64,000 bases of DNA from Amphiura filiformis (lineage: Eukaryota; Echinodermata; Ophiuroidea; Amphilepidida; Amphiuridae): positions 13,014,594 to 13,078,593 of the forward strand of contig NC_092647.1 in NCBI RefSeq assembly GCF_039555335.1. The letters are read 5' to 3'. A program made the position numbers and the translations under genes. The notes under the pieces are model-generated. The model had not been told where the DNA came from and did not search any database. It saw nothing but the letters and a program-made list of their open reading frames with translations. This document shows, piece by piece, positions 22,955 through 34,025 of the stretch. Each line of letters starts with the position of its first letter. The stretch's first letter is position 1.

Positions 22955-23076
22955 CACAGTCCCAATGAATCCTTGCTACAGATCTTCAGACATGTCAGAT
23001 GCGCCAAGGGACGGTAGTGTATCATGCACTGAGTTGAAGTAGAATTTGAGCGGTTTGGTGACCACGCATAGAACAT
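22955..23076. repeat. Dispersed repeat shared with 52581-52700
   Basis: The block from CAGTCCCAATGAATCCTTGC to GCGGTTTGGTGAC is about 90% similar to 52581-52700 by eye. Nature unknown. It leads into a stretch (23095-23230) whose GCTTTGTACTATGTGT and TTGATCTGAAT recur at 54935-54975. Confidence 0.7.
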
Positions 23077-23261
23077 CTTGTTCCTTGAAGTGTCTAGCTA
23101 CATTGCAGTTTCCCATCCCAATGAATTTTTATTATTATTATTTAATATTATTGCGTTTTTTGTGGCATCCACAACTCTATACATTTATATTATTGCTTTG
23201 TACTATGTGTTTATTGATCTGAATTTGAATCCAGAAAGTGTTTCGGTAGTTCTGTTAGCGT

Positions 23262-24600
23262 CTTCACGTTGTTATTGCAACAAAACCAAGGATGCCAAGA
23301 GACCCTAACAAGCTCGAATGAACCCATGTGTTCCCCTAACCTACATGCTCTTTATTTGTTTTTTATCAGCATACTGAAATTCTGAATTTTTATTAGCTAT
23401 TTAAAATGTATTATTACTGAAACGAAATTGATATGCAAGAAGAAAGTGCAAAAACCTTTTTCAAAGATTTCTGTGGTGCACTCAAATATTTGTATTACTT
23501 ATTTAGATATTATTCAGATTTACGAAGGAACTGCAATTCTGTAAATACCAATTAGGACTATGTGCTAAATATTTGTAATTTAATATTTTCAATATTGTGG
23601 TACTGTTAAATGAAAAATAAACAGATTTACACTCAATAAAAAATTGTTATATATTATTATGCAGATATTTTTTGGGGAAATCAAATTGTGAACTGTACAA
23701 AAATAATGTAACTCACAAATATATTTTGTAGCTCTGAGATACGCACAAAGATTTTTTTATATTAATATGCTATAAGACAATATTTAAGATAAGGATATTA
23801 CTAATTAAGTGTAGTATGTTACTCAAGATAATGGGGAGTAACAATGGGTTTTATGCATCCTGAAGGATACCCGAATGTATCGATATATATTAAAGTGCAC
23901 AACCCATAGTAAAACGCGATTACATTGACAATGCACGAACGTAATTATCCGTCATACACTAAAGAGTTCATCAGTTATAATAAAACGGTATGCAATTTGC
24001 AATGTTATATTATAGTCAATGTCATTATTGTAATTTTATAATACTATAGTCTACTACATTATTGTAATTTGTAATATTATAGTCAACAACATTATTATAG
24101 TACAGTAGTTGATTTAAAACAACAGTCACAAGACTTACTATTTGCAGAGCTGTGGTAGCTTGCGACCTGCATCTACAGGTCTTCTTTAGCCACTGAAGAG
24201 ATTATTGCACTTGACTTGCCTCTTGACTACCAGGTATTGATTGGTTTTGGTCAAGTGACAAAATCTTGTTGTAAACAACTGGAAGATCATGGCGCCCCCG
24301 GTCTCTGTTGAGGTCGCTACCAGCTACAACAACATTATTGTAATTTGTAAAACTATTGTCAACTACATTATTGTGACGGGATTTTTTACATTGGAGTAGT
24401 AAAGAGAGCAACCATCTTTCAAGTTCAAATATCACCATGTGATACTATCCGTGAATCAATAAGATACCGGTTTTGTATTAATATGTAATATGATTTTGTT
24501 CTTCGCATACATGGCGTAAATAAAAGATCCGAAAAGGATGTTGATGATGTATGTTGATTATTGAGTTGCAGTTTTTATACTTTGATTGAACCGTGCGATG
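23262..24600 (+). repeat. Dispersed repeat family R, copy 2
   Basis: Longest R copy, with the blocks listed for 1909-2545. The upstream part (GTTATTGCAACAAAACCAAG, TTTTTATCAGCATACTGAAA) is also at 28043-28200. 24125-24330 is an unrelated segment inside it, followed by more AT-rich R sequence. It ends at GTGCGATGGTGGAATGAAGT, close to the microsatellite. Confidence 0.65.
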
Positions 24601-24720
24601 GTGGAATGAAGTCCACGTTCTTCGCTGGCCTGAACCTTAGCCAATTTATTTCAAATAAAATGGTTGCATGCCGGGTTTTACTACTATGTGTAGTTTCCTT
24701 CTTTTTTTCTTTATTTGTTT

Positions 24721-24942
<222 letters not shown>

Positions 24943-25089
24943 TCACCTGTATACGGACTAAAGTGGTCGCTTAACCCCGCTTTGGCTTCTATTTTGGACA
25001 TCCGTACACTTTTTGATTCAAGCAATAACCATGATAATAACAATAATAGCTGAACCATGGGGATTTGGCAGTATATTGTGATATATGTA

Positions 25090-25234
25090 TATATAACTCC
25101 TTTATAACCCCTTAATGCCCTTAAATGAATATTAAAATATTTTAAACATGTTTAGAATGTCATAAAGATCATTGCATTTAAATATCAGCTCAATTGGAGC
25201 ATTTTTGAAAACTTGACCTTTGACCCCTTTAGAC
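25090..25234 (-). repeat. Reverse-orientation fragment of the GGTCA-rich element
   Basis: Complement of the 131-bp units at 11449-12208, including TGACCTTTGACCCCT at 25214-25228 and CAGCTCAATTGGAGCATTTT. It joins directly to the gene shard at 25235. Confidence 0.72.
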
Positions 25235-25280
25235 CCCTTCCCTGCCTGGATCAATTTCCCATTTTCTGTAATTTACACAA
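25235..25280 (+). pseudogene. 46-bp shard of the membrane-protein gene
   Basis: Matches 10279-10324 of gene copy 2 with one mismatch (and copy 3 less well), encoding the PFPAWINFPFSVIYT region of a membrane segment. Both flanks are unrelated repeats, so the shard is not part of a gene. Confidence 0.85.
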
Positions 25281-26460
25281 ATCTTGAATTTTCTAGTGGC
25301 TAATGTTGTTTTCATAATAAGTGAGTCAAAGGAGGTTACCTGGAATTTTTATGCTTGTATCCTTTACATAAAATAATTATCATGTAGGGCGGCCATCTTG
25401 AAAAATGGCAGTCATATAGGATTTTTAATTGGCTAACTTTTTTTTTCCTAATTAGAGACCCACGTGGAATGTATCTGCTACTTCTGTTGCTTGTATCACT
25501 TTGGACTCAATTCGGTAACAATAATAGTGTAAAAATATTGCATCAAATGGCTTCAATTGGGCCTTCCTTTCCCTAACTTGTCCAATTTCAGAGAAGTGCG
25601 CATATCCCCTTACACCTCCCCACACACACACCCCCACCCCACCCCCACATACACACACACACCCCTAGCGCAAACGCAACTTGTTGTGATCCTCATTATT
25701 GCCACCCACACTCGTTTGGCTAGTCTAGATCGCCCTAATTAAAAGTACTGGCCATCTTGAATTTTCTAGTGGCTAATGTTGTTTTCATAATAAGTGAGTC
25801 AAAGGGAGGCTACCTGGAAATTTTTATGCTTGTATGACCATTTAATCCTTCACATAAAAATAATTATCATGTAGGGCGGCCATCTTGAAAAATGGTAGCC
25901 ATATAGGAGTTTTAATTGGCTAACTTTTTTTTCCTAATTAGAGACCCACGTGGAATGTATCTGCTACTTCTGTTGCTTGTATCACTTTGGACTCAATTCG
26001 GTAACAATAATAGTGTAAAAATAGTGCATCAAATGGCTTCAATTGGGCCTTCATTTCCCTAAGTTGTCCAATTTCAGAGAAGTGCGCATATCCCCTTACA
26101 CCCCCCCACACACACCCCACCCCCACCCCCCACATACACACACACACCCGTAGCGCAAACGCAACTTGTTGTGATCCTCATTATTGCCACCCACACTCGT
26201 TTGGCTAGTCTAGATCGCCCTAATTAAAAGTACTGGCCATCTTGAATTTTCTAGTGGCTAATGTTGTTTTCATAATAAGTGAGTCAAAGGGAGGCTACCT
26301 GGAAATTTTTATGCAAAAATAATTATCACGTAGGGCGGCCATCTTGAAAAATGGCAGCCATATAGGATTTTTAATTGGCTAACTTTTTTTTCCTAATTAG
26401 AGACCCACGTGGAATGTATCTGCTACTTCTGTTGCTTGTATCACTTTGGACTCAATTCGG
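25281..26460 (+). repeat. Tandem repeat of about 475 bp, two and a half copies
   Basis: Units start ATCTTGAATTTTCTAGTGGC at 25281, 25754 and 26239; the third stops near 26460. Each full unit has GGGCGGCCATCTTGAAAAAT, AGAGACCCACGTGGAATGTA and a C/A-rich tract (CACACACACCCC). A diverged relative is at 30650-31500 with two MITEs inside. Confidence 0.9.
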
Positions 26461-26523
26461 TCTTTAATCTGCAATCGGGGAGGGGCAAAATCGACTACAT
26501 TTTGATGTCGTCATTGGTTTACC

Positions 26524-27332
26524 CAGAGAAGATGTAATAAAGAGGAGGGTCAACGGAATTATATCCTTGAGATAATCCCGTAGGTAATCCTGTCGCATCT
26601 ATTCATAGTCCTTTATTCTCAAGTAGTTAGACATCCACTTGAAATATCCTATGATGTTATGTGTGTGACCGCCCATGGTTGACCAATTTTCACTTCAGAA
26701 TTGAAAATATTTCCCATGTTTCTATAAAGAATTTGTTAAAAAAAGTATGAAACGTGTGTGTTAAGGACCTGCTGCTTGGATGGGATACCACTTGTGGGTA
26801 ATACAAGAAAGAAGTCGAGTGCTGTAAAATTTCCCCCCAAATCCACCGTTTTTTGTAAATATATAAATTTCTAAAGAAGAAATTTTAGGATTTTTAGAGA
26901 GGTGATGATTGTTGATCATTTCTATTTTATTATTTTATATATTTTCCTGTCATTTCCTGCCAACCTAATAAAGATATTCTGATAATTGGTAACATTCTTT
27001 ATCTTAAATAATAGAGTCTGAAAGTGGCAACAAGTAGCAAAAATTATAATTTGCCATAGAACTTCAGTCATATTTTATCTGAAATCTGACAAGATGACAG
27101 GGTCTGCATGCATGCTGTGTATAGCATGATGACATGCACACACTGACCTATCCCTAAAAGCAGTTAGCTGCAACTTGTGTATCACACCCATCCCGGGTTC
27201 AAACCCTATTGTGGTATTCTATTGTTAAGCAGCTAAATAGGGTGATTCATCATTTACTTTGAGTGTAACGGTATCACACATATTTTGTTTGAGGATAGCT
27301 TGATCAACCTCCTCTTTATTACATCTTCTCTG
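26524..27332. mobile_element. hAT-like MITE
   Basis: 809 bp bounded by CAGAGAAGATGTAATAAAGA and its inverted copy (TIR about 25 bp). Flanked by GTTTACC at 26517-26523 and 27333-27339. The empty site is visible in the relative at 31545-31560 (GGTTTACCACGTAA). The CAGAG start and a 7-8 bp duplication fit the hAT superfamily. No transposase. Confidence 0.85.
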
Positions 27333-27398
27333 GTTTACCACGTAAACATAAAACTATGACAAATAATTCCAAAAGTGTATTTAGGTTATCAAGCAATA

Positions 27399-27600
27399 CA
27401 GGGTGTCCTATAAAAAAATTACCAAGTAAATATAATTGAACGTAAGTCGAGATATAGACATCAAAATCAAACAAATTAAAATGTAGCGCATAACCTATTT
27501 TATTGTGAATCTTATGTGAAAATTTTATTTGATTCTGTTGACTGGTTGCGAAGAAATTAACGATTATATAATGCGCGCATCGATGCATTTCATTCCAGGT
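27399..27600. mobile_element. Lone mariner-type end
   Basis: CAGGGTGTCC directly after a TA, inserted in GTTATCAAGCAATA (empty site near 31608, GCAATATGTT). No matching inverted end was found nearby, so the element is probably truncated. The right limit given is arbitrary. Confidence 0.5.
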
Positions 27601-28326
27601 TTGATTAACAGGTGCTTTTCACATACTCGCTCACCCCTTCCTAAAGTCTGTGTATCTCATTAAATTTAGTCCACATTATCTATTTTATAATCCGACAATG
27701 TTATGTTATTCATGCTTTCACTGAAGATGAATAACAATTTGTCCGAGAAAGCTTTGATTTCTGGAATTTGAAGCTTCCCAACAAAGAACATTTGAGCCAA
27801 GAATGACAATGATCAAGTGTTTATAGCTTTACATGTGATTTTTGATACCATGCAACATTAATGTTAAAGTTTTAAAAGATTTAAATTTTGCATTACAATT
27901 TCTTGGAAATATTCCAAAAACTTTAATGTGTGTGAGAAAATTTTAAGCCAGCTGGAATTCTTTATGCAATAATTCTTTATGCAACATTTATGCAGTGTGG
28001 TTTGCACTATGCAAAAATTTGACACCATAAAACTTTGTGACATGATCTCAACGTTGTTATTGCAACAAAACCAAGCATGCCTAGAGACCCGAACAAGCTC
28101 AAATGAACCTATGTGTTTCCCTAACCCACCTGCTCTCCAGTTTTTGGTTTTTATCAGCATACTGAAATTTTGAATTTTTATTAGCAAATTGAAACTGTTA
28201 TTATGGAAGTTATTTAACAATTTTAAATATATATACTGCAACGATATTGATATGAAAGAAGAAATTGCAAAAACTTTTTAAAGATTTCTGTGGTGCACTC
28301 AAATATTTATGTTACTAATTTAGATA

Positions 28327-29323
28327 CAGGGTGTCCCAAAAAGAGGCCCCTCATTGCGCCCTCTTTTCTCCTATTTCTGAAAAGTTGATTAAATATATTT
28401 TGGTATGTAAAGAAACCTTCAATCGTTAGCTTTAATAAACCAAAACAATTATTTCAATCGGCTCACAACTTTTTAAGATATGCCCTTTTGAATAAAAGTG
28501 CCCGTTTTTCACTCTGTCCACGGATAGCAAACAGAGTGGTTGGGATGGCTCATGCTGTGGAGTGGCCTGCACGATCACCAGACCTCACACCACTTGATTG
28601 TTTTCCTTTGTGGTAAAATCCGAGATCTTCGCAAACGTGTTACTGAATGCGTTCGCAAGCATCCGGCGCACAAGGATGGTACGCAACGCAATGAGGACCA
28701 GGGCTGAAACCTGTATTCGCCAAGAAGACAGCCAGGTAGAGGGCAGAGCAGCACAGTAAACTCACTTCAGAAGAACCAAGGACAAACCAAACAGCCTTTT
28801 AGGGCTACCTTTTATCCTAAAAAGAGAAATGACGTATGTTGTAAATTTAAAAAAAAAAAGAAAGCAAGAAACAACAAAGTAAGAAACATAATAGAACAAA
28901 AAGGCATAAATAACCAAGAAAAAATAAGTAATTGCAAGTAAAGCAAAAGAAGTCCCATTCAACACCCACAACTTAATGACACTATTAACAAAATCCATTG
29001 CCCATAAACCCACCAGTAAAGCCCATTCCATAAATAAAGTTATTTTATAAAGTTATCATTAAGGAATGATATTCATGCATGGTATGTGTACTCCTTTTCA
29101 ATCTTTGAAGTAGCCAAACCTTCTCCGTGGACAGAGTGAAAAATGGGTACATTTCTTTAAAAGAGCATATCTTCAAAAGTTGTGAGCCGATTGATATAAT
29201 TGTTTTGGTTTATTAAAGCTAACGACTCAAGGTTTCTTTACGTACCAAAATATATTTGATCAAATTTCAAAAATAGGAGACAAAGAGGGCTCAATGAGGG
29301 GCCTCTTTTTTTTGGACACCCTG
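28327..29323 (+). mobile_element. Mariner/Tc1-type element, internally deleted
   Basis: 997 bp with TA on both sides. Ends are CAGGGTGTCCCAAAAA and its near-complement; the inverted repeats extend about 190 bp, including TTTTTCACTCTGTCCACGG. Near 28558-28620 the plus strand encodes EWPARSPDLTPLDCFLW, a transposase DDE-domain motif of Tc1/mariner proteins, followed at once by a stop. Most of the transposase is gone. Confidence 0.88.
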
Positions 29324-29505
29324 TATTATTCAGAGTTGTGCTTTATGCTTAGCGCGGACAAAAAAAACATACGAAGGAACTGCAATTCGGTAAATACCAA
29401 TTAGGACTATGTGCTGAATATTTGTAATTTAATATTATTTTTCAAACCAGTGGATGATAGTGTTTGATATTGATGTGTACTTTTAAGTATATTTGCAATT
29501 GTATA

Positions 29506-30014
29506 CAGTAAGCCAAAAAATTAAGGTACCAGTTATGTTTACCCCTGTATATCCTAAACAAAGACAGATATGTCATAATTGGAACCAGCAGCCAATAGCT
29601 GCATCTTTTAGCTCGATTTTAAGACCTCATTCGTTGAAGTTGTTCAAGAAATAAAGACACGATGATCCAAACCCCCAAGGAAGGTGCCAATTTAAAAGTT
29701 GCAGTTTCTTCCATTGCATGAGCTATTGATTTGTACACAAACCGTTCGCGAACAAGGGAACTAGCATGGAAGCACGTTAAAACTAGCGTTATGCTTTCAT
29801 TGATTAGAACACAAAAGTGCAACTTTTGATTTCGTCTCTTCAGTAGGTTTTAGATCACCGTCTCTTTAATTCTCAACCAATTTCAACAAATAAGGTCTGG
29901 AATCGGAGCTAAAGAGCTCAGGTATTAGCTGCTTGTTTTAATTGTGACATATTTGTCTTTATTTAGGATATACAGGGGTGAACACAACTGGTACCTTAAT
30001 TTTTTGGCTTACTG
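29506..30014. mobile_element. TA-flanked MITE (Tc1/mariner type)
   Basis: 509 bp with ends CAGTAAGCCAAAAAATTAAG and complement, TIR over 50 bp (continuing through GGTACCAGTT and CCCCTGTATATCCTAAA). TA at 29504-29505 and 30015-30016. No coding sequence of note. Confidence 0.9.
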
Positions 30015-30100
30015 TATATTGTTGTGCAGTTTAAATGAAAAAGAAAACACATTTACACCGATAAAATGTTGCATATAATTATTTATGCGTGAATTGGCAG

Positions 30101-30650
30101 TGTCCCTAGCTTATTGATTGTATGCTAATGCCGTTATGTAATCATGTGTGTGATATAATTTTTACATGTTTTGTTTGAAAGACAAAGGTACAGTGTTTAT
30201 GTGATCATTGCGAAATGCCATGAACACAATCCATATATGACGTCACAAGTTAACTCTTATTATTCGTATGTATATAAATAGAATATCCACAAAAAGTAGA
30301 AAAAAAACGATACACTACAAAATGGGTAATTTCGACCCTCTTTTCCAAAGTTGCCTGACTCCTTCACATGGTGTGTCAGAATTAAAATCTAGACAAAAAG
30401 GCAATATAGGCAGGATGTGAGGAATTTCCCAAATGTGGAACTTTTCACTTCAAAAACTCACTTTAGTGCAACAAATTTTCCTTCTTACTTTGGACCCTCT
30501 TTGATATTTTTACTCTGAAAAGTGCACTTTTTCAATGGGGGAGGGGGGTGCGTCGGACCACCCGCACCTACCCCCATTTTTGTTTGGCGGATTTGGGCCC
30601 CGGCCCATACAGGCTTGCCCCCCCCTGGCAAACATCCTAGCTACGCCACT
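30101..30650. other. No gene seen; tail of a TAGCTACGCCACTG element
   Basis: The end of this stretch (CCTAGCTACGCCACTG at about 30638-30653) resembles the right end of the hAT MITE at 52795-53144. A left end was not found. The Gly/Pro-rich ORFs over the G-rich part are not credible. Confidence 0.4.
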
Positions 30651-30778
30651 GCTTACACACACTCCTGTGCAACTTTTGGTGCTCTTCATTATTGTCACCT
30701 ACTCCCTTTTGGCTAGTCTAGATCTCCCTAATTAATAGTACTGACCATCTTGAATTTTCAAGTGGCTAATGGGCTATT

Positions 30779-31103
30779 CCAGAGAATAGATGCACTCCCC
30801 CTATAGAGGAGTTCGGATATCCAGACTTTTTGTCCAGTCGTAATTGTTGTAAATCCAGACTTTTTAAGTGTCCAAAGGCGAAAAAATCCAGCAGAAAACT
30901 AGTTCAAAGTAAGAAATCCTGAATTTGAGAGCTCATTTTAGACATTTCCGTGATTTTTCCTTCATTTAATTGGATTTCCAAGCTTTTTCAAGCGACATTG
31001 ACAACTGGAATTCCAGTTATTTTCAGAAAGCAGACTTGGAAATCCAGACATTTCTTTGATTAAAAATTTACTCCTCTATAGGGGGTGTGCACCTATTTTC
31101 TGG
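30779..31103. mobile_element. MITE inside the 475-bp repeat relative
   Basis: Ends CCAGAGAATAGATGCAC...CCCCCTATAGAGGAGT and the inverted equivalent (about 34 bp, few mismatches). The surrounding repeat (GTGGCTAATG / TTGTATTCATAATAAG) is continuous in 25281-26460, showing the insertion. No clear target duplication. Confidence 0.75.
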
Positions 31104-31236
31104 TTGTATTCATAATAAGTGAGTCAAAGGGACCATTTAATCCTTAATTTAATATTTATCATTTAGGGCGGCCATCTTGAAAAATGGCAGCCCTATAGGA
31201 TTTTCATTTGGATAACGTTTTTCCTAATTGATTTAT

Positions 31237-31409
31237 CGGTAAATCCATAAGCCTTTGCGAGTACACCTGAGAACTCGTCATTTGACGTCACGCCGACTTG
31301 CAATGCGCAGTAACGATGTTCGATAAACAATGTGCGCATCGGCGCGGAGCGGCGTGACGCAGAATGACGAGTTCTTAGGTGTACTCGCAAAGGCTTATGG
31401 GATTTACCG
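31237..31409. mobile_element. Short foldback MITE
   Basis: 173 bp made almost wholly of two inverted arms of about 58 bp (CGGTAAATCC.ATAAGCC, TTTGCGAGTACACCT, GAACTCGTCATT). It interrupts TTTTCCTAATTAGAGACCC, intact at about 25932. Confidence 0.85.
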
Positions 31410-31667
31410 AAAAGGTAAATTAGAGACCCACAAGGAATGTATCTGCCAATTCTGTTGCTTGTATCACTTTGGGCTCAATTCGGTCTCTAATCTGCAGTCG
31501 GGGGAGGGGGAGGGCAAGATCGACTACATTTTGATGTCGTCATTGGTTTACCACGTAACATTAAAACTACGACAAATAATTCCAAAAGTGTATTTATGTT
31601 ATCAAGCAATATGTTACTAGTCTAAATCTGTTCGGGTGTGATAGTACACCCCACTACAAAGTGTATT

Positions 31668-31784
31668 CTCCACTATACTCCCAAAGAACGACACCAATGC
31701 CCGCCAATAAAACACTTTAATACATAAGCTTGCGTTGTGTTGGTATTTATTTACACCGGCCACAGCGAATCGTGAGCTCAATGA
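31668..31784 (-). repeat. Split direct repeat B2 of the YR element
   Basis: 117 bp starting CTCCACTATACTCCCAAAGA on the plus strand, one or two differences from B1 at 32280-32396. It is the outer (3') end of the element. Confidence 0.92.
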
Positions 31785-32120
31785 GAGCAGGCACAATTAT
31801 TATAAATAATTGTGAATCTTTTTTCTTACTCTACTTATACAAACAATGCAGTGGGATCCTAGACTAATACAATGGGGAAGCCTAAAGCCTAAAAGAAAAC
31901 AATCGCGGTAGGAGCGGGCTACGAAAACTCTTGAAAAACTCCTGATTATTATTTTTGGAGAAAAATTGAGAACGTACGATGACCCCTGGCTTTCTACCTC
32001 ATGTCAACCTGATGATTGAATTCTTTCCTCCCCGAACAATCGGTCAAATACCCAACCTGGATAACCGACAGAGGCAAAACATTTAAAACACATTAAACAT
32101 TTTTGGATTTAACAAAATTT

Positions 32121-32279
32121 TTGAAAAAGTGTGTGTGCTGCGTGGTGCTACCAACCTGAAGTGACTACCAAACCCTAACACGCCCCGGCGCACACCCAAG
32201 TCATTCATTATGACGTAACGTGAAGAAAATAAATATATGCTAATTCGCCGAGGGCGCTCAAACGCACATATTTTCATTT
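32121..32279 (-). repeat. Split direct repeat A2 of the YR element
   Basis: 159 bp, nearly identical to A1 (43397-43555). Plus-strand landmarks: GCTGCGTGGTGCTACCAACC and CGCACATATTTTCATTT. It abuts B1 without spacer. Confidence 0.92.
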
Positions 32280-32396
32280 CTCCACTATACTCCCAAAGAA
32301 CGACACCAATGCCCGCCAATAAAACACTTTAATACATAAGCTTGCGTTGTGTTGGTATTTATTTGCACCGGCCACAGCGAATCGTGAGCTCAATGA
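32280..32396 (-). repeat. Split direct repeat B1 of the YR element
   Basis: 117-bp partner of B2. It lies immediately after the 3' end of the recombinase gene, as expected for the internal B1A2 junction. Confidence 0.92.
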
Positions 32397-32414
32397 AGTA
32401 AAAGTCAGGGAAAT

Positions 32415-33681
32415 CTACAATCCCAACGATTGGGAAACTGAAAGCAATTTTGGTAAACTTTCCTTGACATAGCCATCTTTGGCTGAATCAGACCTCCATC
32501 TGCCGTGCCTCTTAAATAACCTTTCAGGCACCCCCGCATTAGCTGCCTCTGTGGCACCCCCTGAACGCAGGCTATGAACACCAAATTTTGATGTGTCGCC
32601 AACTATACACCTATCCGACTTCGCCATTACTGCGGTGTCCCCGATGTAAAACTGCGGTGTCCCGAGGTCGGGGGTTCTATCCATTATTTATTGTGTGCTA
32701 TACAGAATTGTACCCGGGAATTGTACACAACAGTGATATTCAATACACAATCATGAGTATTGAATTACGAATTAAATCTCCCGCTCTGGTACATCTGTGT
32801 TGCCGTCAATAGAGGGCCAAATACAGTAAACGCTTCTCGGATTGGTGTATTGGCTTGAGCGCATCCAAAATGACTTCGCGAACTCTAGTATATGACATTG
32901 GTCGGTTATCCTTGCGCAATTTGTAACCCATTTTTGTGGCAGACAAACTCCTGAAAATGAATGAACATGAATCTTGGACCTGAGCTAACTCTAAATACTT
33001 CTGTAACATACGAACAGGACAAACTCTTGATGTCAGACGTGCTATAATAACTGATTTACCTTGCCTATAAATGTCCGTCTTGCTAGAAGGAATCAGAATT
33101 GACATATGTGATAACTCAAATGTTACATGCTCTCTTTTTATCTCAGAAAGTTCATCAAAACGGAGAAACCCTGCATAAGCTATCAAGCACATTGTTACAG
33201 TTCTAATAGTAAGCAAATTCTTGATGGACAAATCTGCACAATAGTGATCATATACTTTAACCAGAATTTCTGCTGTTATAGGCTCCTTTTTAACGGTAGG
33301 AGATGCTAATTTACGTTTCAAACCCTCAGCAGCATTCTTAACAATTGGAGAAAGACAAGGATCTGAACTCCCTGCCAATTTATGAGCCCATGAAATAGCA
33401 GCAGTGGCTTTCAAAATAGGTGCTGGTGTGTTGGCTGAATGAATGAGATATAATGAAACATAATAGGGATCCGCTGGAATTTTTGACTTTCCAAATCTGT
33501 CAGCCCATGCGCACCAATTGCAAAATGCTCCCCCATATTGCTTTATAGTTGAATCGGCTCTAGAGTTTAATGTCACACCAGGCAATTCTGATGCTAATTT
33601 GTTCAGTTCATCATGCTCTTCGTATCCTGCATCTGACCATATACCACTCTGGAAGATTACCTGCAAATGAAATGAAAACAA
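32415..33681 (-). pseudogene. Tyrosine recombinase of the YR element (interrupted)
   Basis: It would integrate the circular DNA copy. The first block (33681-32806) has an N-terminal core-binding region (STIKQYGGAFCNWCAWA) and the first catalytic Arg in YAGFLRFDEL. The second block (32684-32415) has the rest of the active site: HSLRSGGATEAANAG (His and Arg), HGRW, and the nucleophile Tyr in AKDGYVKES. Between them (about 32660-32815) is a stretch that does not read as protein and puts the blocks out of frame: an insertion, or possibly an intron. Family members read almost directly from the first block into the second. All catalytic residues are present, but the gene is broken unless this piece is spliced. 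Confidence 0.88.
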
Positions 33682-34025
33682 TTTTTAAGAATTCCGCAGT
33701 CAAATGTATTTAGGCCTAATAATATTTCTAACACTGTCTGATTACTCTACCTACTTACTAATTTTCACTTCTTGTCAATGCTGTCCTTCACGCATCGAGT
33801 ACCAAATCAAACTTCATAGATTCCTGCTATATTAGCATGTAACTATCTTCGTTGCAAGCTTTGATATTTGTTGCATTTCATTTATATAAAGTTCTTTGTA
33901 TTTCCTCTAAAATCTGAAAATTCATTACCAATATCATGGCATACTCAATTTACAGAATATGTTTCTCTTCAAATATCAAAATTATTAGGATTACAAATCC
34001 AACCGATTTTGCTCAACGCATTCGA

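Larger units (their letters stand above)
28043..30100 (+). repeat. Dispersed repeat family R, copy 3, with two nested insertions
   Basis: R sequence runs 28043-28326, 29324-29505 and 30015-30100. The pieces join cleanly when the TA-flanked insertions at 28327-29323 and 29506-30014 are removed. Confidence 0.75.
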
